Below, one piece after another: positions 16,223 to 25,155 of a DNA stretch of 55,691 nt. The notes under the pieces were generated by a model that had not been told where the DNA came from, did no database searches, and saw nothing but the letters and a program-made list of their open reading frames with translations. The DNA is from Amycolatopsis oliviviridis. Its GTDB lineage: Bacteria; Actinomycetota; Actinomycetes; Mycobacteriales; Pseudonocardiaceae. The stretch spans positions 1-55,691 of the forward strand of contig NZ_BNAY01000006.1 of assembly GCF_014654365.1 (NCBI RefSeq), written 5' to 3'. The first letter of the stretch is position 1. Every line of letters starts with the position of its first letter. The position numbers and the translations under genes are program-made.

Positions 16223-16277
16223 TGTCATGAAAGGGCCGTTCGGGACATCTTTTGTCCTGAACGGCCCTTTCATGACA
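16223..16277. repeat. 55-bp palindrome between convergent genes
   Basis: TGTCATGAAAGGGCCGTTC…GAACGGCCCTTTCATGACA with an inner GGACA/TGTCC pair and a TCTTT loop. It lies 13 bp after the ParB-like gene and 8 bp before the stop of the convergent MFS gene. Likely forms a strong RNA hairpin on both transcripts. Confidence 0.9.
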
Positions 16278-16285
16278 TCCGCGAC

Positions 16286-17809
16286 CTACATGTGCACCGC
16301 GACCGGAGTGCCCTCCGAAGCGCCTTCAGGAGCGCGAGCCGGGGCACCGGACCGCAGCAGCAGCCCGCAGATCACCGCACCGATGACGAAGATCCACCCG
16401 CCCCAGACGAAAGCGGTCGTGTAGCTGTGCACGGCCGCCTCGGCCGCGAGCTGCGGCGTCGGCACCTTCCCGGCCACGAACGACGTCGCCGCGTTGCCGG
16501 CCAGCGTGCTCAGCAGCGCGGTCCCGATCGAGCCGCCGACCTGCTGCGCGGTGTTGACCGCCGCGGACGCGACACCGGCGTCGTGCGTGTCGACGCCGAA
16601 GGTCGCGACGCTCATCGCGGGCGCCATGGCGAGGCCGATACCGACACCCATGACCATCAGCGGGAACAGCACCCCGCTCGCGTACGTGCTGGACGTGTCG
16701 ATGGCCGAGAGCCAGAAGAGTCCCGCTCCGGCGGTCAGCATTCCCAGTGACACCAACGGTTTCGCGCCGAACTTCGGCAGCAGCACGGCCGTCGCCGACG
16801 TCGCGCTGGCCATCAGGGTGGCCACCATCGGCAGGAACGCGACCCCGCTCTGCACCGGCGTGAACCCGAGGTTCAGCTGGATGTAGAAGGTGAGGAACAG
16901 GAAGATCGAGAACATCCCGATGGCGAGCAGGAACATCGCGAGGTACGAGCCGCCGCGGTCGCGGTCGAGCAGCACGCGCAGCGGCAGGAGCGGGTGTTCG
17001 GCCCGCTGCTGGATCGCCACGAAGGCGGCGAGCAGCACGACACCGGCGGCGAGGAAACCCCACACCGAGATCGAGGACCACGAGTCGCGCTCGGCGTTCG
17101 CGAAGCCGTAGACCAGCGCGAACAACCCGGCCGACGCGGTGATCGTGCCCGGGATGTCGAGCTTCGGGCGAGGGCCGTCGGTCTCGGAGTTCTTCAGCAG
17201 CACGAACGAACCGGCGAACGCGATCACCGCGAAGATGATGTTGACGTACATCGACCAGCGCCAGTCGAGGTACTCGGTCAGCACGCCGCCGAGCAGCAGG
17301 CCGATCGCCGCGCCGCCACCGCCGATCGCGCCGAAGACACCGAAGGCCTTGCCGCGTTCCTTCGGGTCGGTGAACGTCGTGGTCAGCAGCGAAAGGGCCG
17401 CCGGAGCCAGAAGGGCACCGAAGACACCCTGCGCGGCGCGGGCGACGAGCAGCATCTCGATGCTGGTGGCGGCACCGCCGATCGCGGACACGATGGCGAA
17501 GCCGGCGAGCCCGACGAGGAACGCGCGCTTGCGGCCGAAGAGGTCCGCGAGCCGGCCGCCCAGCAGGAGCAGGCTGCCGAACGCGAGCGCGTAGGCGGTG
17601 ACGACCCACTGGCGGGCGTCGTTCGAGAAACCGAGGTCCTGCTGCGCCGACGGCAGCGCGATGTTCACGACAGTGGCGTCGAGCACCACCATCAGCTGGG
17701 CGAGGCCGATCATCACCAGGATCAGCCATCTCCTGGCGTGGTGCGGGTTGGAGTGCTGCGCGGCCGCGTCCCCCGGCGGCACGGCGACAGCGGTGGATGA
17801 CTCAGACAT
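16286..17809 (-). CDS. MFS drug exporter, DHA2 (EmrB/QacA) family, 14 TM
   Basis: A 507-residue protein with fourteen predicted helices. DATVVNIALPSAQQDLGFS in helix 1 is the DHA2 motif D1, and GGRLADLFGRKRAF is MFS motif A. Proton-driven efflux of lipophilic compounds is the family role. The gene is divergent from a TetR regulator, with an inverted repeat in the shared promoter, the standard layout for a substrate-inducible pump. Confidence 0.92.
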   Translation of the reverse strand: MSESSTAVAVPPGDAAAQHSNPHHARRWLILVMIGLAQLMVVLDATVVNIALPSAQQDLGFSNDARQWVVTAYALAFGSLLLLGGRLADLFGRKRAFLVGLAGFAIVSAIGGAATSIEMLLVARAAQGVFGALLAPAALSLLTTTFTDPKERGKAFGVFGAIGGGGAAIGLLLGGVLTEYLDWRWSMYVNIIFAVIAFAGSFVLLKNSETDGPRPKLDIPGTITASAGLFALVYGFANAERDSWSSISVWGFLAAGVVLLAAFVAIQQRAEHPLLPLRVLLDRDRGGSYLAMFLLAIGMFSIFLFLTFYIQLNLGFTPVQSGVAFLPMVATLMASATSATAVLLPKFGAKPLVSLGMLTAGAGLFWLSAIDTSSTYASGVLFPLMVMGVGIGLAMAPAMSVATFGVDTHDAGVASAAVNTAQQVGGSIGTALLSTLAGNAATSFVAGKVPTPQLAAEAAVHSYTTAFVWGGWIFVIGAVICGLLLRSGAPARAPEGASEGTPVAVHM

Positions 17810-17888
17810 ACGGGCGGTTTCCTCACCGATAGTGACGGAGAAGCTATGTGGAGTAGGTATCTCCCCTTTCGCCGCCCAAGGTACACAA

Positions 17889-17913
17889 GAAGTGGAGAAC
17901 TGTCCTCTACTTC
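17889..17913. promoter_or_regulatory. Candidate TetR operator
   Basis: Inverted repeat GAAGTGGAG-N7-CTCTACTTC (eight of nine pairs plus a G-T) in the 122-bp gap between the divergent MFS and TetR genes, 18 bp before the TetR start. Size and place fit a TetR-family operator that would control both genes. Confidence 0.6.
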
Positions 17914-17931
17914 ATTTGTTAAGCTGGACGG

Positions 17932-18609
17932 ATGGCTCGGGACCTCGCTCCCGCCGCACCGGCGCGGCCGCTGCGGCGCGACGCTGAACTCAATCGGCAG
18001 CGCATCATCGCGGCGGCACGCGATGTCTTCGGCGAGCGCGGGCTCGAAGCGACTCTCGACGACGTCGCGCATCACGCCGGCGTCGGCGTCGGCACCGTCT
18101 ACCGCCGCTTCCCGAGCAAGGAACACCTGGTCGAGGCCATGTTCGTCGACCAGTTCGAGACGATCCGCGAGTTTGCCGAAGAGGCGCTTCGCACCGAAGA
18201 CCCATGGGAAGGCTTCGCCGGTTTCACCTGGCGAGCCGCCGAACTCCACGCCGGTGACCGCGGGTTACGAGAGGTCATGCTGTCGAACGTCTTCGGCCAG
18301 GAGCGTGTCGCCGAGGCGAAGGCGCGCATGGTGCCGCTGATCACACAGCTCGTCGAGCGCGCTCAGTCGGCGGGGGTCCTCCGCGCGGACATCGTGCCGA
18401 CGGACATGCCGCTACTGCACCAGATGATCGGCTCGGTCATCGAATTCACGCACGGTATCCAGCCGGATCTGTGGCGCCGCTGCCTCGCGATGCTGCTGGA
18501 CGGCCTGCGCGCCGAACCCGGCCGCGCGACCCCGCTGCCGCATCCGCCGCTGGACGTCGAGGCGCTGGAGGAGGTCATGTGCTCCTTCCGCCTGCCCAAA
18601 CTCCGCTGA
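17932..18609 (+). CDS. TetR/AcrR family transcriptional regulator
   Basis: A 225-residue protein. Residues 20-66 form the DNA-binding domain (RQRIIAAARDVFGERGLEATLDDVA and GVGVGTVYRRFPSKEHL). The C-terminal part is the ligand/dimer domain. Divergent from the MFS exporter, which it probably represses. The gene is followed after 4 bp by a 64-bp palindrome. Confidence 0.92.
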   Translation: MARDLAPAAPARPLRRDAELNRQRIIAAARDVFGERGLEATLDDVAHHAGVGVGTVYRRFPSKEHLVEAMFVDQFETIREFAEEALRTEDPWEGFAGFTWRAAELHAGDRGLREVMLSNVFGQERVAEAKARMVPLITQLVERAQSAGVLRADIVPTDMPLLHQMIGSVIEFTHGIQPDLWRRCLAMLLDGLRAEPGRATPLPHPPLDVEALEEVMCSFRLPKLR

Positions 18610-18613
18610 CCCA

Positions 18614-18677
18614 CGCGTTTCGTCCTCTGAATGCGGTACTTGCACGCGCAAGTACCGCATTCAGAGGACGAAACGCG
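18614..18677. repeat. 64-bp palindrome with perfect 30-bp stem
   Basis: Arms CGCGTTTCGTCCTCTGAATG… and its exact complement, inner part CGGTACTTGC/GCAAGTACCG, loop ACGC. It lies between the convergent TetR and DUF3558 genes. The inner sequence CCTCTG(A/G)ATGCGGTACTTGC recurs at 33271-33332, so this is a family, not a chance terminator. Confidence 0.95.
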
Positions 18678-18688
18678 GCGTAGAGGAC

Positions 18689-19615
18689 TCAGGGGAGCTT
18701 CGGGAAAACCGCCACGGCGACCTCCCGCGCGGCCGCGCACGTGGCCTCCTCCGGCGCGCCGTCGACGCCGACGACCGAGAGCGTCGCCTGCTCGACCCGG
18801 TCCGGGGTGCCCGGGATCGGCCGGTGCGTGGTCACCTGGCAGAACGCGCCCGACGTCGTCACCTGGACCTGCCGTCCGCCCAGCGCCTCCGTCGCGCCCG
18901 GCGTGGTGTCCGACACCACCGACAGCGAGAAGCTGACCTTGCCGCGGATGCAGTTGTGCCCGGACAGCGCCGGGGCGGGTTTGGTCTCGGGACCGGCGGC
19001 GTCGTCGAGTTCGTGCTGGTCGAGCGGCGCGCACGGGGCGACGCGGCCCCACGAGCGCTGGTCGAGGTTCAGCCGCCCGACCTTGCGCGTGGTGATCACC
19101 TCCGCGGCGCCGGCGACCGTCGCGTCGGCGACCCGGCAGCGATCGAGCTGGTCGGCCGGGGCCTTGTCGTCGGAGGTGACGGTGATGGACAGCCGGATCC
19201 CGTCGGCGAAGGTCAGCAGCCGGGTGCAGGTGGTGTCCTCGTTGAAACTCGACTGCTGGACGCTGACGCCCTCCGGCAACGGCCCGGCGTATTCGTAGGG
19301 CCGGTTGTTCCGGTCCTGCCCGGAAGTGATCGGGCCGGTGATCACGGTGTAGCGATTGGCGCCTTCGACGAATTCCAGCCGACAGGACTCGAATGAGCTC
19401 AACGGCGGTTTGACCGCGTTTCCGCCGCCGACCACTTTTCGCTGGTCGACCAGGCTGCAATAGTCGAGCGACGGGTATTCGCCGAGCGCCTCGGACGCCG
19501 TCAGGGCCTCATCACCCGTGGTGGTCGGCGACGGCGCCGCCGCCGGGTCCGGTGTCGAGCAGGCCGCGGCGAGGAACAGGCCGCAGAGTCCGGCGATCAG
19601 TCTCTTCGGGGGCAC
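18689..19615 (-). CDS. DUF3558 lipoprotein
   Basis: A 308-residue secreted protein. The GTG start gives a lipoprotein signal peptide (RLIAGLCGLFLAAACS, modified Cys at about residue 18), then a Thr/Pro linker, then the DUF3558 domain with conserved Cys residues (YPSLDYCSLVDQ, FESCRLEF). Pseudonocardiaceae carry many DUF3558 paralogues of unknown role at the cell surface. A longer frame upstream would hide the signal peptide and was not used. Confidence 0.82.
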   Translation of the reverse strand: MPPKRLIAGLCGLFLAAACSTPDPAAAPSPTTTGDEALTASEALGEYPSLDYCSLVDQRKVVGGGNAVKPPLSSFESCRLEFVEGANRYTVITGPITSGQDRNNRPYEYAGPLPEGVSVQQSSFNEDTTCTRLLTFADGIRLSITVTSDDKAPADQLDRCRVADATVAGAAEVITTRKVGRLNLDQRSWGRVAPCAPLDQHELDDAAGPETKPAPALSGHNCIRGKVSFSLSVVSDTTPGATEALGGRQVQVTTSGAFCQVTTHRPIPGTPDRVEQATLSVVGVDGAPEEATCAAAREVAVAVFPKLP

Positions 19616-19814
19616 CGGAGAAGTATCGTCAAAAGATCCCGGAACACCACCCCCTACGGGCGAAGAACACAGGGTCCGCCCCGTTTTCCCAGGTGACCGC
19701 TTCACCGCGATTTCACGCCCTTAGGGGTGCGTTTCGTTCCGCGGTGGGATGCGGCCGGGCCGTCACGCGACGAAAATGGGTTTCACACAACGTGACGACA
19801 GAGAGGGAAGAACC

Positions 19815-20015
19815 GTGAGCCACCCCGTAGCCGCCCGCCTGACCCGACCGCGCCAGGGCCGCATGATCGGCGGCGTCTGCGCCGGGATCGCCAAACGCTT
19901 CGGCACCACGCCGGGCAAGGTCCGCCTGCTCGCCGTGCTGTCCTGTCTGCTGCCCGGCCCGCAGTTCATCGTCTACCTCGTGCTGTGGCTCGCCCTGCCC
20001 GAGAGCGAGTACTGA
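19815..20015 (+). CDS. PspC domain-containing small membrane protein
   Basis: A 66-residue protein: basic N-terminus, the PspC motif (MIGGVCAGIAKRFGTTPGKVRLLAVLS-type), one hydrophobic helix and the typical ending LALPESEY. PspC proteins are associated with envelope-stress sensing. The GTG start is preceded by GAGAGGGAAG. A hydrophilic stretch upstream in frame was excluded. Converges on sugC with a 22-bp gap. Confidence 0.88.
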   Translation: MSHPVAARLTRPRQGRMIGGVCAGIAKRFGTTPGKVRLLAVLSCLLPGPQFIVYLVLWLALPESEY

Positions 20016-20037
20016 TCCCGGGCAGGACGAGCGCCGG

Positions 20038-21219
20038 TCACCCGGTGTAGGTCAGGTTCTTGCCACTGGCCCCGTCGAACAGCTTGATCTTGTCCGCGTC
20101 GAACCAGAGGTCGACATTCTGGTTCTCGGCGGCCGAAGACGCCGCGGACAGCCGGGCCACGATCTGCGACTCGGCACCCGGGACGTCCGAGGATCCGCTG
20201 TCGGCGGCGAGATCCGCGAGGTCGGACGACGACGCGGCCTCACCTTCGACCGAGAAGTGCGCGAACTTCTCCGAACCCATCGATTCGAGAACGTCCACGT
20301 GGGCGGTGAACGTCGCCCCGCCTTCGCGAGCGGACGCGTCCACCAGCGCGGCGTCCTCGAAGTGCTCCGGCCGGATGCCGACGATGACCTCACGCGGCGC
20401 GTCGGCGGCCTCGACCAGCTGCCGCACCCGGTCGGTGAGCGGGATGTCGCCCAGCGCGCTGCGGGCGGTGCCGTTCTCCAGGGTGGCCGGCACGAAGTTC
20501 ATCGACGGGCTGCCGATGAACCCGGCCACGAACAGGTTCGCCGGGTTGTCGTAGAGGAACTGCGGCGACCCGATCTGCTGCACGTAGCCCGCCCTCAGCA
20601 CGACGACCCGGTCGCCGAGGGTCATCGCCTCGGTCTGGTCGTGCGTGACGTAGAGCGTCGTCGTGCCCAGCTGCTTCTGGATCTTCGACACCGAGGTCCG
20701 CATCTGACCGCGGAGCTTCGCGTCCAAGTTGGACAGTGGTTCGTCCATCAGGAACGCCTTGGGGTTGCGGACGATCGCGCGCCCCATCGCGACGCGCTGC
20801 CGCTGCCCGCCGGACAGGTTCGCCGGCTTGCGGTCCAGATGCCCGGTCAGATCGAGGATCTGCGCGGCCTCCTCGACCTTGGACCGGACGATCCGGTCGT
20901 CGACCTTCGCCAGTCGCAACGGGAACGCCATGTTCTCCCGCACGCTCATGTGCGGGTACAGCGCGTAGGACTGGAACACCATCGCGATGTCACGGTCCTT
21001 CGGCGCCTTCTCGTTGACACGCTGACCGTCGATGCGCAGTTCACCGGAGGAGATATCCTCCAGGCCCGCCACCATGTTCAGGGTCGTGGACTTGCCGCAG
21101 CCGGACGGGCCGACCAGGATGATGAACTCACCGTCGGCGATCGTGATGTCCACTTCGGACACCGCGAGTGCGCCGTCGGGGTACTTCTTGGACACTTTTT
21201 CGAGAACGATTTCAGCCAT
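20038..21219 (-). CDS. sugC: Trehalose ABC transporter ATPase SugC
   Basis: A 393-residue ATP-binding subunit, the same length as I recall for mycobacterial SugC. GPSGCGKST (Walker A), LSGGQRQRVAMGRAIV (signature) and AFLMDEPLSNLDAKLR (Walker B) are intact, and the C-terminal part is the MalK-type regulatory OB domain. It energises import through SugA/SugB. It is the last gene of lpqY-sugA-sugB-sugC, 3 bp after sugB. Confidence 0.92.
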   Translation of the reverse strand: MAEIVLEKVSKKYPDGALAVSEVDITIADGEFIILVGPSGCGKSTTLNMVAGLEDISSGELRIDGQRVNEKAPKDRDIAMVFQSYALYPHMSVRENMAFPLRLAKVDDRIVRSKVEEAAQILDLTGHLDRKPANLSGGQRQRVAMGRAIVRNPKAFLMDEPLSNLDAKLRGQMRTSVSKIQKQLGTTTLYVTHDQTEAMTLGDRVVVLRAGYVQQIGSPQFLYDNPANLFVAGFIGSPSMNFVPATLENGTARSALGDIPLTDRVRQLVEAADAPREVIVGIRPEHFEDAALVDASAREGGATFTAHVDVLESMGSEKFAHFSVEGEAASSSDLADLAADSGSSDVPGAESQIVARLSAASSAAENQNVDLWFDADKIKLFDGASGKNLTYTG

Positions 21220-21222
21220 GGG

Positions 21223-22065
21223 TCAGCCCTTCACCGCACCGGACGTCAGCCCCGCCACGATGCGACGCTGGAAGAACAACACGAACAGGATGATCGGGAC
21301 GGTGATCACCACGGCGGCCGCGGAGATCGTCCCGGTCGGGTCTTCGAACTGCGAGGACCCGGTGAAGAACGACAGCGCCGCCGGGACCGTGCGCGAGGCC
21401 TCGGTCGAGGTCAGCGAGATCGCGAACAGGAAGTCGTTCCAGCAGAAGATGAACACCAGGATCGCGGTGGTGAACACCCCCGGTGCCGCCAGGGGCGCGA
21501 TCACCTTCCGGAACGCCTGCGCCGGGGTCGCGCCGTCCATCTTCGCCGCTTTTTCCAGCTCCCACGGGATTTCCCGGAAGAACGCCGACAGCGTGTAGAT
21601 CGACAGCGGCAGCGCGAACGTGATGTAGGGCAGGATCAGCCCCGGCCAGGTGTCGAACAACCCCAGCTCACGTTCGATGTTGAACAGCGGCGTCACCAGC
21701 GAGACCTGCGGGAACATCGCGATCAGCAACGACATCCCGACCAGGACCTGCTTGCCGGGGAAGTCCAGCCGCGCGATCGCGTACGCCGCCATCGTGCCGA
21801 GGACGACCGCGATCACCGTCGCGATGATCGCGATGCCGATCGAGTTCACCAGTGCCCGGATGAACTCCGTGGTCTCGAAGATGTCCGCGTAGTTCTGCCA
21901 GGTCCATTCCGTCGGGATGAAGCTGCCGTCGTTCAAGGTCTCCTTGGTCTTGAACGAAAGCGAGACCACCCAGAGCACCGGGAACAGCGCGAACACCAGG
22001 ACCAGGATGTCGACGAGGCCCCATTTGACCTTGCGGCCGGGAGTGACCGCTCCACCGATGGCCAT
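21223..22065 (-). CDS. sugB: Trehalose ABC transporter permease SugB
   Basis: A 280-residue protein with six membrane helices and the cytoplasmic EAA loop EKAAKMDGATPAQAFRKV, where the ATPase docks. Binding-protein-dependent sugar permease family (MalG side). Its first base overlaps the last base of sugA. Confidence 0.91.
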   Translation of the reverse strand: MAIGGAVTPGRKVKWGLVDILVLVFALFPVLWVVSLSFKTKETLNDGSFIPTEWTWQNYADIFETTEFIRALVNSIGIAIIATVIAVVLGTMAAYAIARLDFPGKQVLVGMSLLIAMFPQVSLVTPLFNIERELGLFDTWPGLILPYITFALPLSIYTLSAFFREIPWELEKAAKMDGATPAQAFRKVIAPLAAPGVFTTAILVFIFCWNDFLFAISLTSTEASRTVPAALSFFTGSSQFEDPTGTISAAAVVITVPIILFVLFFQRRIVAGLTSGAVKG

Positions 22066-23015
22066 CAGCGCTTACCCCCATTGTCACTGCCGGGTGCGGC
22101 CGTGCCGAACACCTTGATGAAGATGAACGCGATGATCGCCACCGTGATGAAGATCAGCACCGCCATCGTCGACCCGATCCCGAGGTTCAGCCCCTTGACC
22201 AGGTTGTTGTAGGTCTGCATCGACACCGACGACGTGTCCTGCGCGCCGTTGGTGAGCACGAAGATGTTGTCGAAGATGCGGAACGCGTCCAGGGTGCGGA
22301 ACAGCAGTGCCACCAGGATCGCCGGTTTCATCACCGGCAGCATCACCTTGGTGAACCGCTGCCACGCCGTCGCCCCGTCCATCGCCGCGGCCTTCAGCAG
22401 GTCGTCCGGCACCAGCGCCAGCCCCGCCATCAGCAGCAGCGCCATGAACGGCGTCGTCTTCCACACCTCGGCGAGCACGATGATCGCCAGCGACGGCCAG
22501 TACTCGGTCAGCGGCGCGCTGTCCGGGAAGAACAGGTTGGCCAGGTAGCCCGTGTCCGGTGTCCAGGCGTAGTACCAGGAGAACGCCGCGACCACGGTCA
22601 CGATGCCGTACGGGATCAGGGCGACCGTCCGCACGAGGCCCCGTCCGACGAGCGTCCGGTGCATGATCAGCGCCAGGCCCATGCCGAGGACGAACTCGAT
22701 CACCACCGAGACGATGGTCAATCCCATCGTCGTCCCGAACGCCGTCCACCAATAGCCGTTGGACAGCACCGAAACGTAGTTCTCCAGGCCGACGAACTCC
22801 TGCTGCGCCGGGAACCGGAGGTCGTAGCGTTGCAGGGAAAGCCAGATCGAGTAGATGATCGGGTACCCGGTGACGGCGATCATCACGAACGCCGCCGGGG
22901 CACACAGCCAGAGGCCCAGTCTGCGCTCGGCCTTCTTTCCTTCGCTGAGAACGGGTTTCGCCTTCTTGCCCGGCTTGCTCTCGGTCGCCGGACCGGCGGT
23001 TTCCTGCACGGTCAC
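22065..23015 (-). CDS. sugA: Trehalose ABC transporter permease SugA
   Basis: A 316-residue permease (MalF side) with six helices and the EAA loop LLKAAAMDGATAWQRFTKV. The N-terminus is Lys-rich and cytoplasmic. It overlaps lpqY by 4 bp at its start and sugB by 1 bp at its end. Confidence 0.91.
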   Translation of the reverse strand: MTVQETAGPATESKPGKKAKPVLSEGKKAERRLGLWLCAPAAFVMIAVTGYPIIYSIWLSLQRYDLRFPAQQEFVGLENYVSVLSNGYWWTAFGTTMGLTIVSVVIEFVLGMGLALIMHRTLVGRGLVRTVALIPYGIVTVVAAFSWYYAWTPDTGYLANLFFPDSAPLTEYWPSLAIIVLAEVWKTTPFMALLLMAGLALVPDDLLKAAAMDGATAWQRFTKVMLPVMKPAILVALLFRTLDAFRIFDNIFVLTNGAQDTSSVSMQTYNNLVKGLNLGIGSTMAVLIFITVAIIAFIFIKVFGTAAPGSDNGGKR

Positions 23016-24334
23016 GGGATCACTCCCTTCGACTGGAGCGCGTCGGCGAGCTGTTCCTTCAGCTTCTCCGCCGTCTTCTGCGGATCGATTTCAGAAGGCG
23101 GGGAAAGCACCTTCGACAACACTGTCGAGGCGTTCTGGTACGCGGGCGTCAGCGGGCGCACCGCGGCGTCCTTGAGCGCGTCCAGAATCGTTTCCCGCAT
23201 CGGGTACTTCGTGTCCATGCTCGGGTTGTCGTCGCTCACGCCCGCTGTCGCGTCGAGGGGGACCGTGTCGGTGTAGAGCGATTCGAGCGTGGGCGGGACA
23301 CCGTCCTTGAGCGCGGAGAACTTCTGGTTCTTCTCGTTGCGCAGGCACAGCGCCGCCTCGTAGGCCTCGGCCTTGTGCTTCGACGTCGAGCTGACCGCCA
23401 GGTTGTAGCCACCGATCGTGGTCTTGGCGGGCTTGCCCGCGTCGAACCGCGGATAGGTGGTCCACTTGAAGTGCTGCAGCTCGTCCTTCTTCTCCTTGGC
23501 GTAGGAGGCGTAGACGAACGGCCAGTTCAGCTCGAAGGCGGCGTTGCCGCGCTGGAAGGCCTGGCGGACCTCGTCCTCCTTGGAGTTGGTCAGCGACGGG
23601 TCGGTGATCCCGGCCGTGGTGACCTTCTTGAGCATCTCCAGCGCCTTGATCGCGCCCTCGTCCATCACGACGGACTTGCCGTCGTCGGAGAGGATCTTGC
23701 CGCCGGCCGACTCGACGAGCGTGTTGTAGATGACGACGAGGCCTTCGTACTGCGCGCCGGTGAACACGACGTTCGCCGGTTTGCCCTGTGCCTTGAGCGC
23801 CTTGGCCTGGTCGATCATCTCGTCCCAGGTCTTCGGCGGCGACGGGGTCAGCCTGTCGTCGTACCAGAGCAGCTGGACGTTGGTGTTCTTGGTCGCCGCG
23901 TAGAGTTTTCCGTTCCACGTGGCGGTTTCGAGCGGCCCGGGCAGGACGCCCGCGGTCGCCTCGGCCTTCGCTTCACCCGTCCATTCGTCGACCCAGCCCG
24001 CCTCCGCGAACTCGGACACCCAGGTGACGTCCAACCCCAGGACGTCGAGCGAATCGTCCCCGGCGGCCAGGCGGCGCACCATCTGTTCCCGCTGGCCGTC
24101 GGCCGGTCGCGGGAGCTTGTTGTAGACGACCTCGTACCGCCCGCCCGAGGCCTTGGTGCAATCGTCCACAACGGACTGGAAGTTGTCTTCGGGCGCGTAG
24201 TAGACGTTGATCTTCAGGCCGGCATCCGAACCGCAGCCCGCCAACAGGCCGACCGTCAGCGCTGTCGCGCCGAGTAGCGAGCCGGTACGGCCTGGTGAGC
24301 GGCCCCTTCGGCTCGCGCTCATCCTCTTCCCCAT
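23012..24334 (-). CDS. lpqY: Trehalose-binding lipoprotein LpqY
   Basis: A 440-residue extracytoplasmic solute-binding lipoprotein: basic N-terminus, hydrophobic stretch and lipobox LLAGC near residue 34. Compared from memory with M. tuberculosis LpqY it shares EFAEAGW, LPGPL, EGLVV…NTL, NWPFV, KTTIGGYNLAV, KYPM, DAAVRPLTPAYQ and VLSP…EIDP, so assignment as LpqY rather than a generic sugar-binding protein is well supported. The start has GAGGAGG upstream. It captures trehalose for SugABC. Confidence 0.9.
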   Translation of the reverse strand: MGKRMSASRRGRSPGRTGSLLGATALTVGLLAGCGSDAGLKINVYYAPEDNFQSVVDDCTKASGGRYEVVYNKLPRPADGQREQMVRRLAAGDDSLDVLGLDVTWVSEFAEAGWVDEWTGEAKAEATAGVLPGPLETATWNGKLYAATKNTNVQLLWYDDRLTPSPPKTWDEMIDQAKALKAQGKPANVVFTGAQYEGLVVIYNTLVESAGGKILSDDGKSVVMDEGAIKALEMLKKVTTAGITDPSLTNSKEDEVRQAFQRGNAAFELNWPFVYASYAKEKKDELQHFKWTTYPRFDAGKPAKTTIGGYNLAVSSTSKHKAEAYEAALCLRNEKNQKFSALKDGVPPTLESLYTDTVPLDATAGVSDDNPSMDTKYPMRETILDALKDAAVRPLTPAYQNASTVLSKVLSPPSEIDPQKTAEKLKEQLADALQSKGVIP

Positions 24335-24579
24335 GAGGCCTCCTCACCCGCGCACGTCCGGGACGCGACGGCACTAGGACGCGTTGAAGAAGCCCGCGCG
24401 CAAGCACCCCGACGTGCTAGTGCTCGGGCGGACACGCTGGAGTACATGACCGCCCGACTGGTGTTGTGCAACCTATTCCGGGCGATCACCGCCCGCAAGC
24501 AGTATCGGTAACGATTCAGCGGATCGCACGACGAACAGGTGAACCAGTACCGCCGAATGTCAGTGACCCGGCTCCCGCG

Positions 24580-25095
24580 TCATCCGGCCGGCCTGCCGCC
24601 CAGTGCGAGCTGGGCGAGGAGCTCCCGGCCCTGTTCGGCCGAACGCGGCTGGCAGAGCACGTCGTAGCGGCCGGCGACCAGCTGGCTCGCGGAGGAGAAG
24701 TCGCGGCGGGACATGCTGTAGCTGATGGCCGCGAAGACCGTCCACGCCAGGATGCCGAGCACGAGCCCGCCGATCATGGGCTGCCAGGCGAAGCCCTGGT
24801 TGTTGAACATGCCCAGCAACAGCCCGATGATCAGGCCGAACCAGGCGCCCGACACCGCGCCGGTCCCCAGCACCCGGCCCCAGCTCAGCCTGCCGAGGAT
24901 GCGCTCGACGAGCATCAGGTCGACGCCGACGATGGTCACGTCGGCGACCCCGAATTCCTTCTCCGCGAGAAAGTCGACGGCGTGCTGCGCTTCGCCGTAC
25001 GTCGCGTAGGAGCCGATCGGCCAGCCGGAAGGCGGGGTCGGCAGCCTGGGCAGCCCACCCGCGGCCCGGCCGCCTCCGCCAAAGGGAGCACTCAC
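24580..25095 (-). CDS. General-stress-protein-17M-like membrane protein (Rv1234-like)
   Basis: A 171-residue protein. Residues 26-60 (IGSYATYGEAQHAVDFLAEK) form a GSP17M/YflT-type domain, followed by two membrane helices (about 84-125) and a short C-terminal cytoplasmic tail. It lies directly upstream of lpqY on the same strand, as Rv1234 does in mycobacteria. No function is established. Confidence 0.78.
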   Translation of the reverse strand: MSAPFGGGGRAAGGLPRLPTPPSGWPIGSYATYGEAQHAVDFLAEKEFGVADVTIVGVDLMLVERILGRLSWGRVLGTGAVSGAWFGLIIGLLLGMFNNQGFAWQPMIGGLVLGILAWTVFAAISYSMSRRDFSSASQLVAGRYDVLCQPRSAEQGRELLAQLALGGRPAG

Positions 25096-25155
25096 GTAAT
25101 CACCTCTCGCCCGTCCCTGTCCATCTTCTCAAGGACGGGCGAAAGGCGCGAACGT

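Noticed and set aside
20257..22212. Long plus-strand open frame opposite sugC/sugB
   Set aside because: Shadow of the ABC transporter genes; its translation is Arg/His-rich with no domain.
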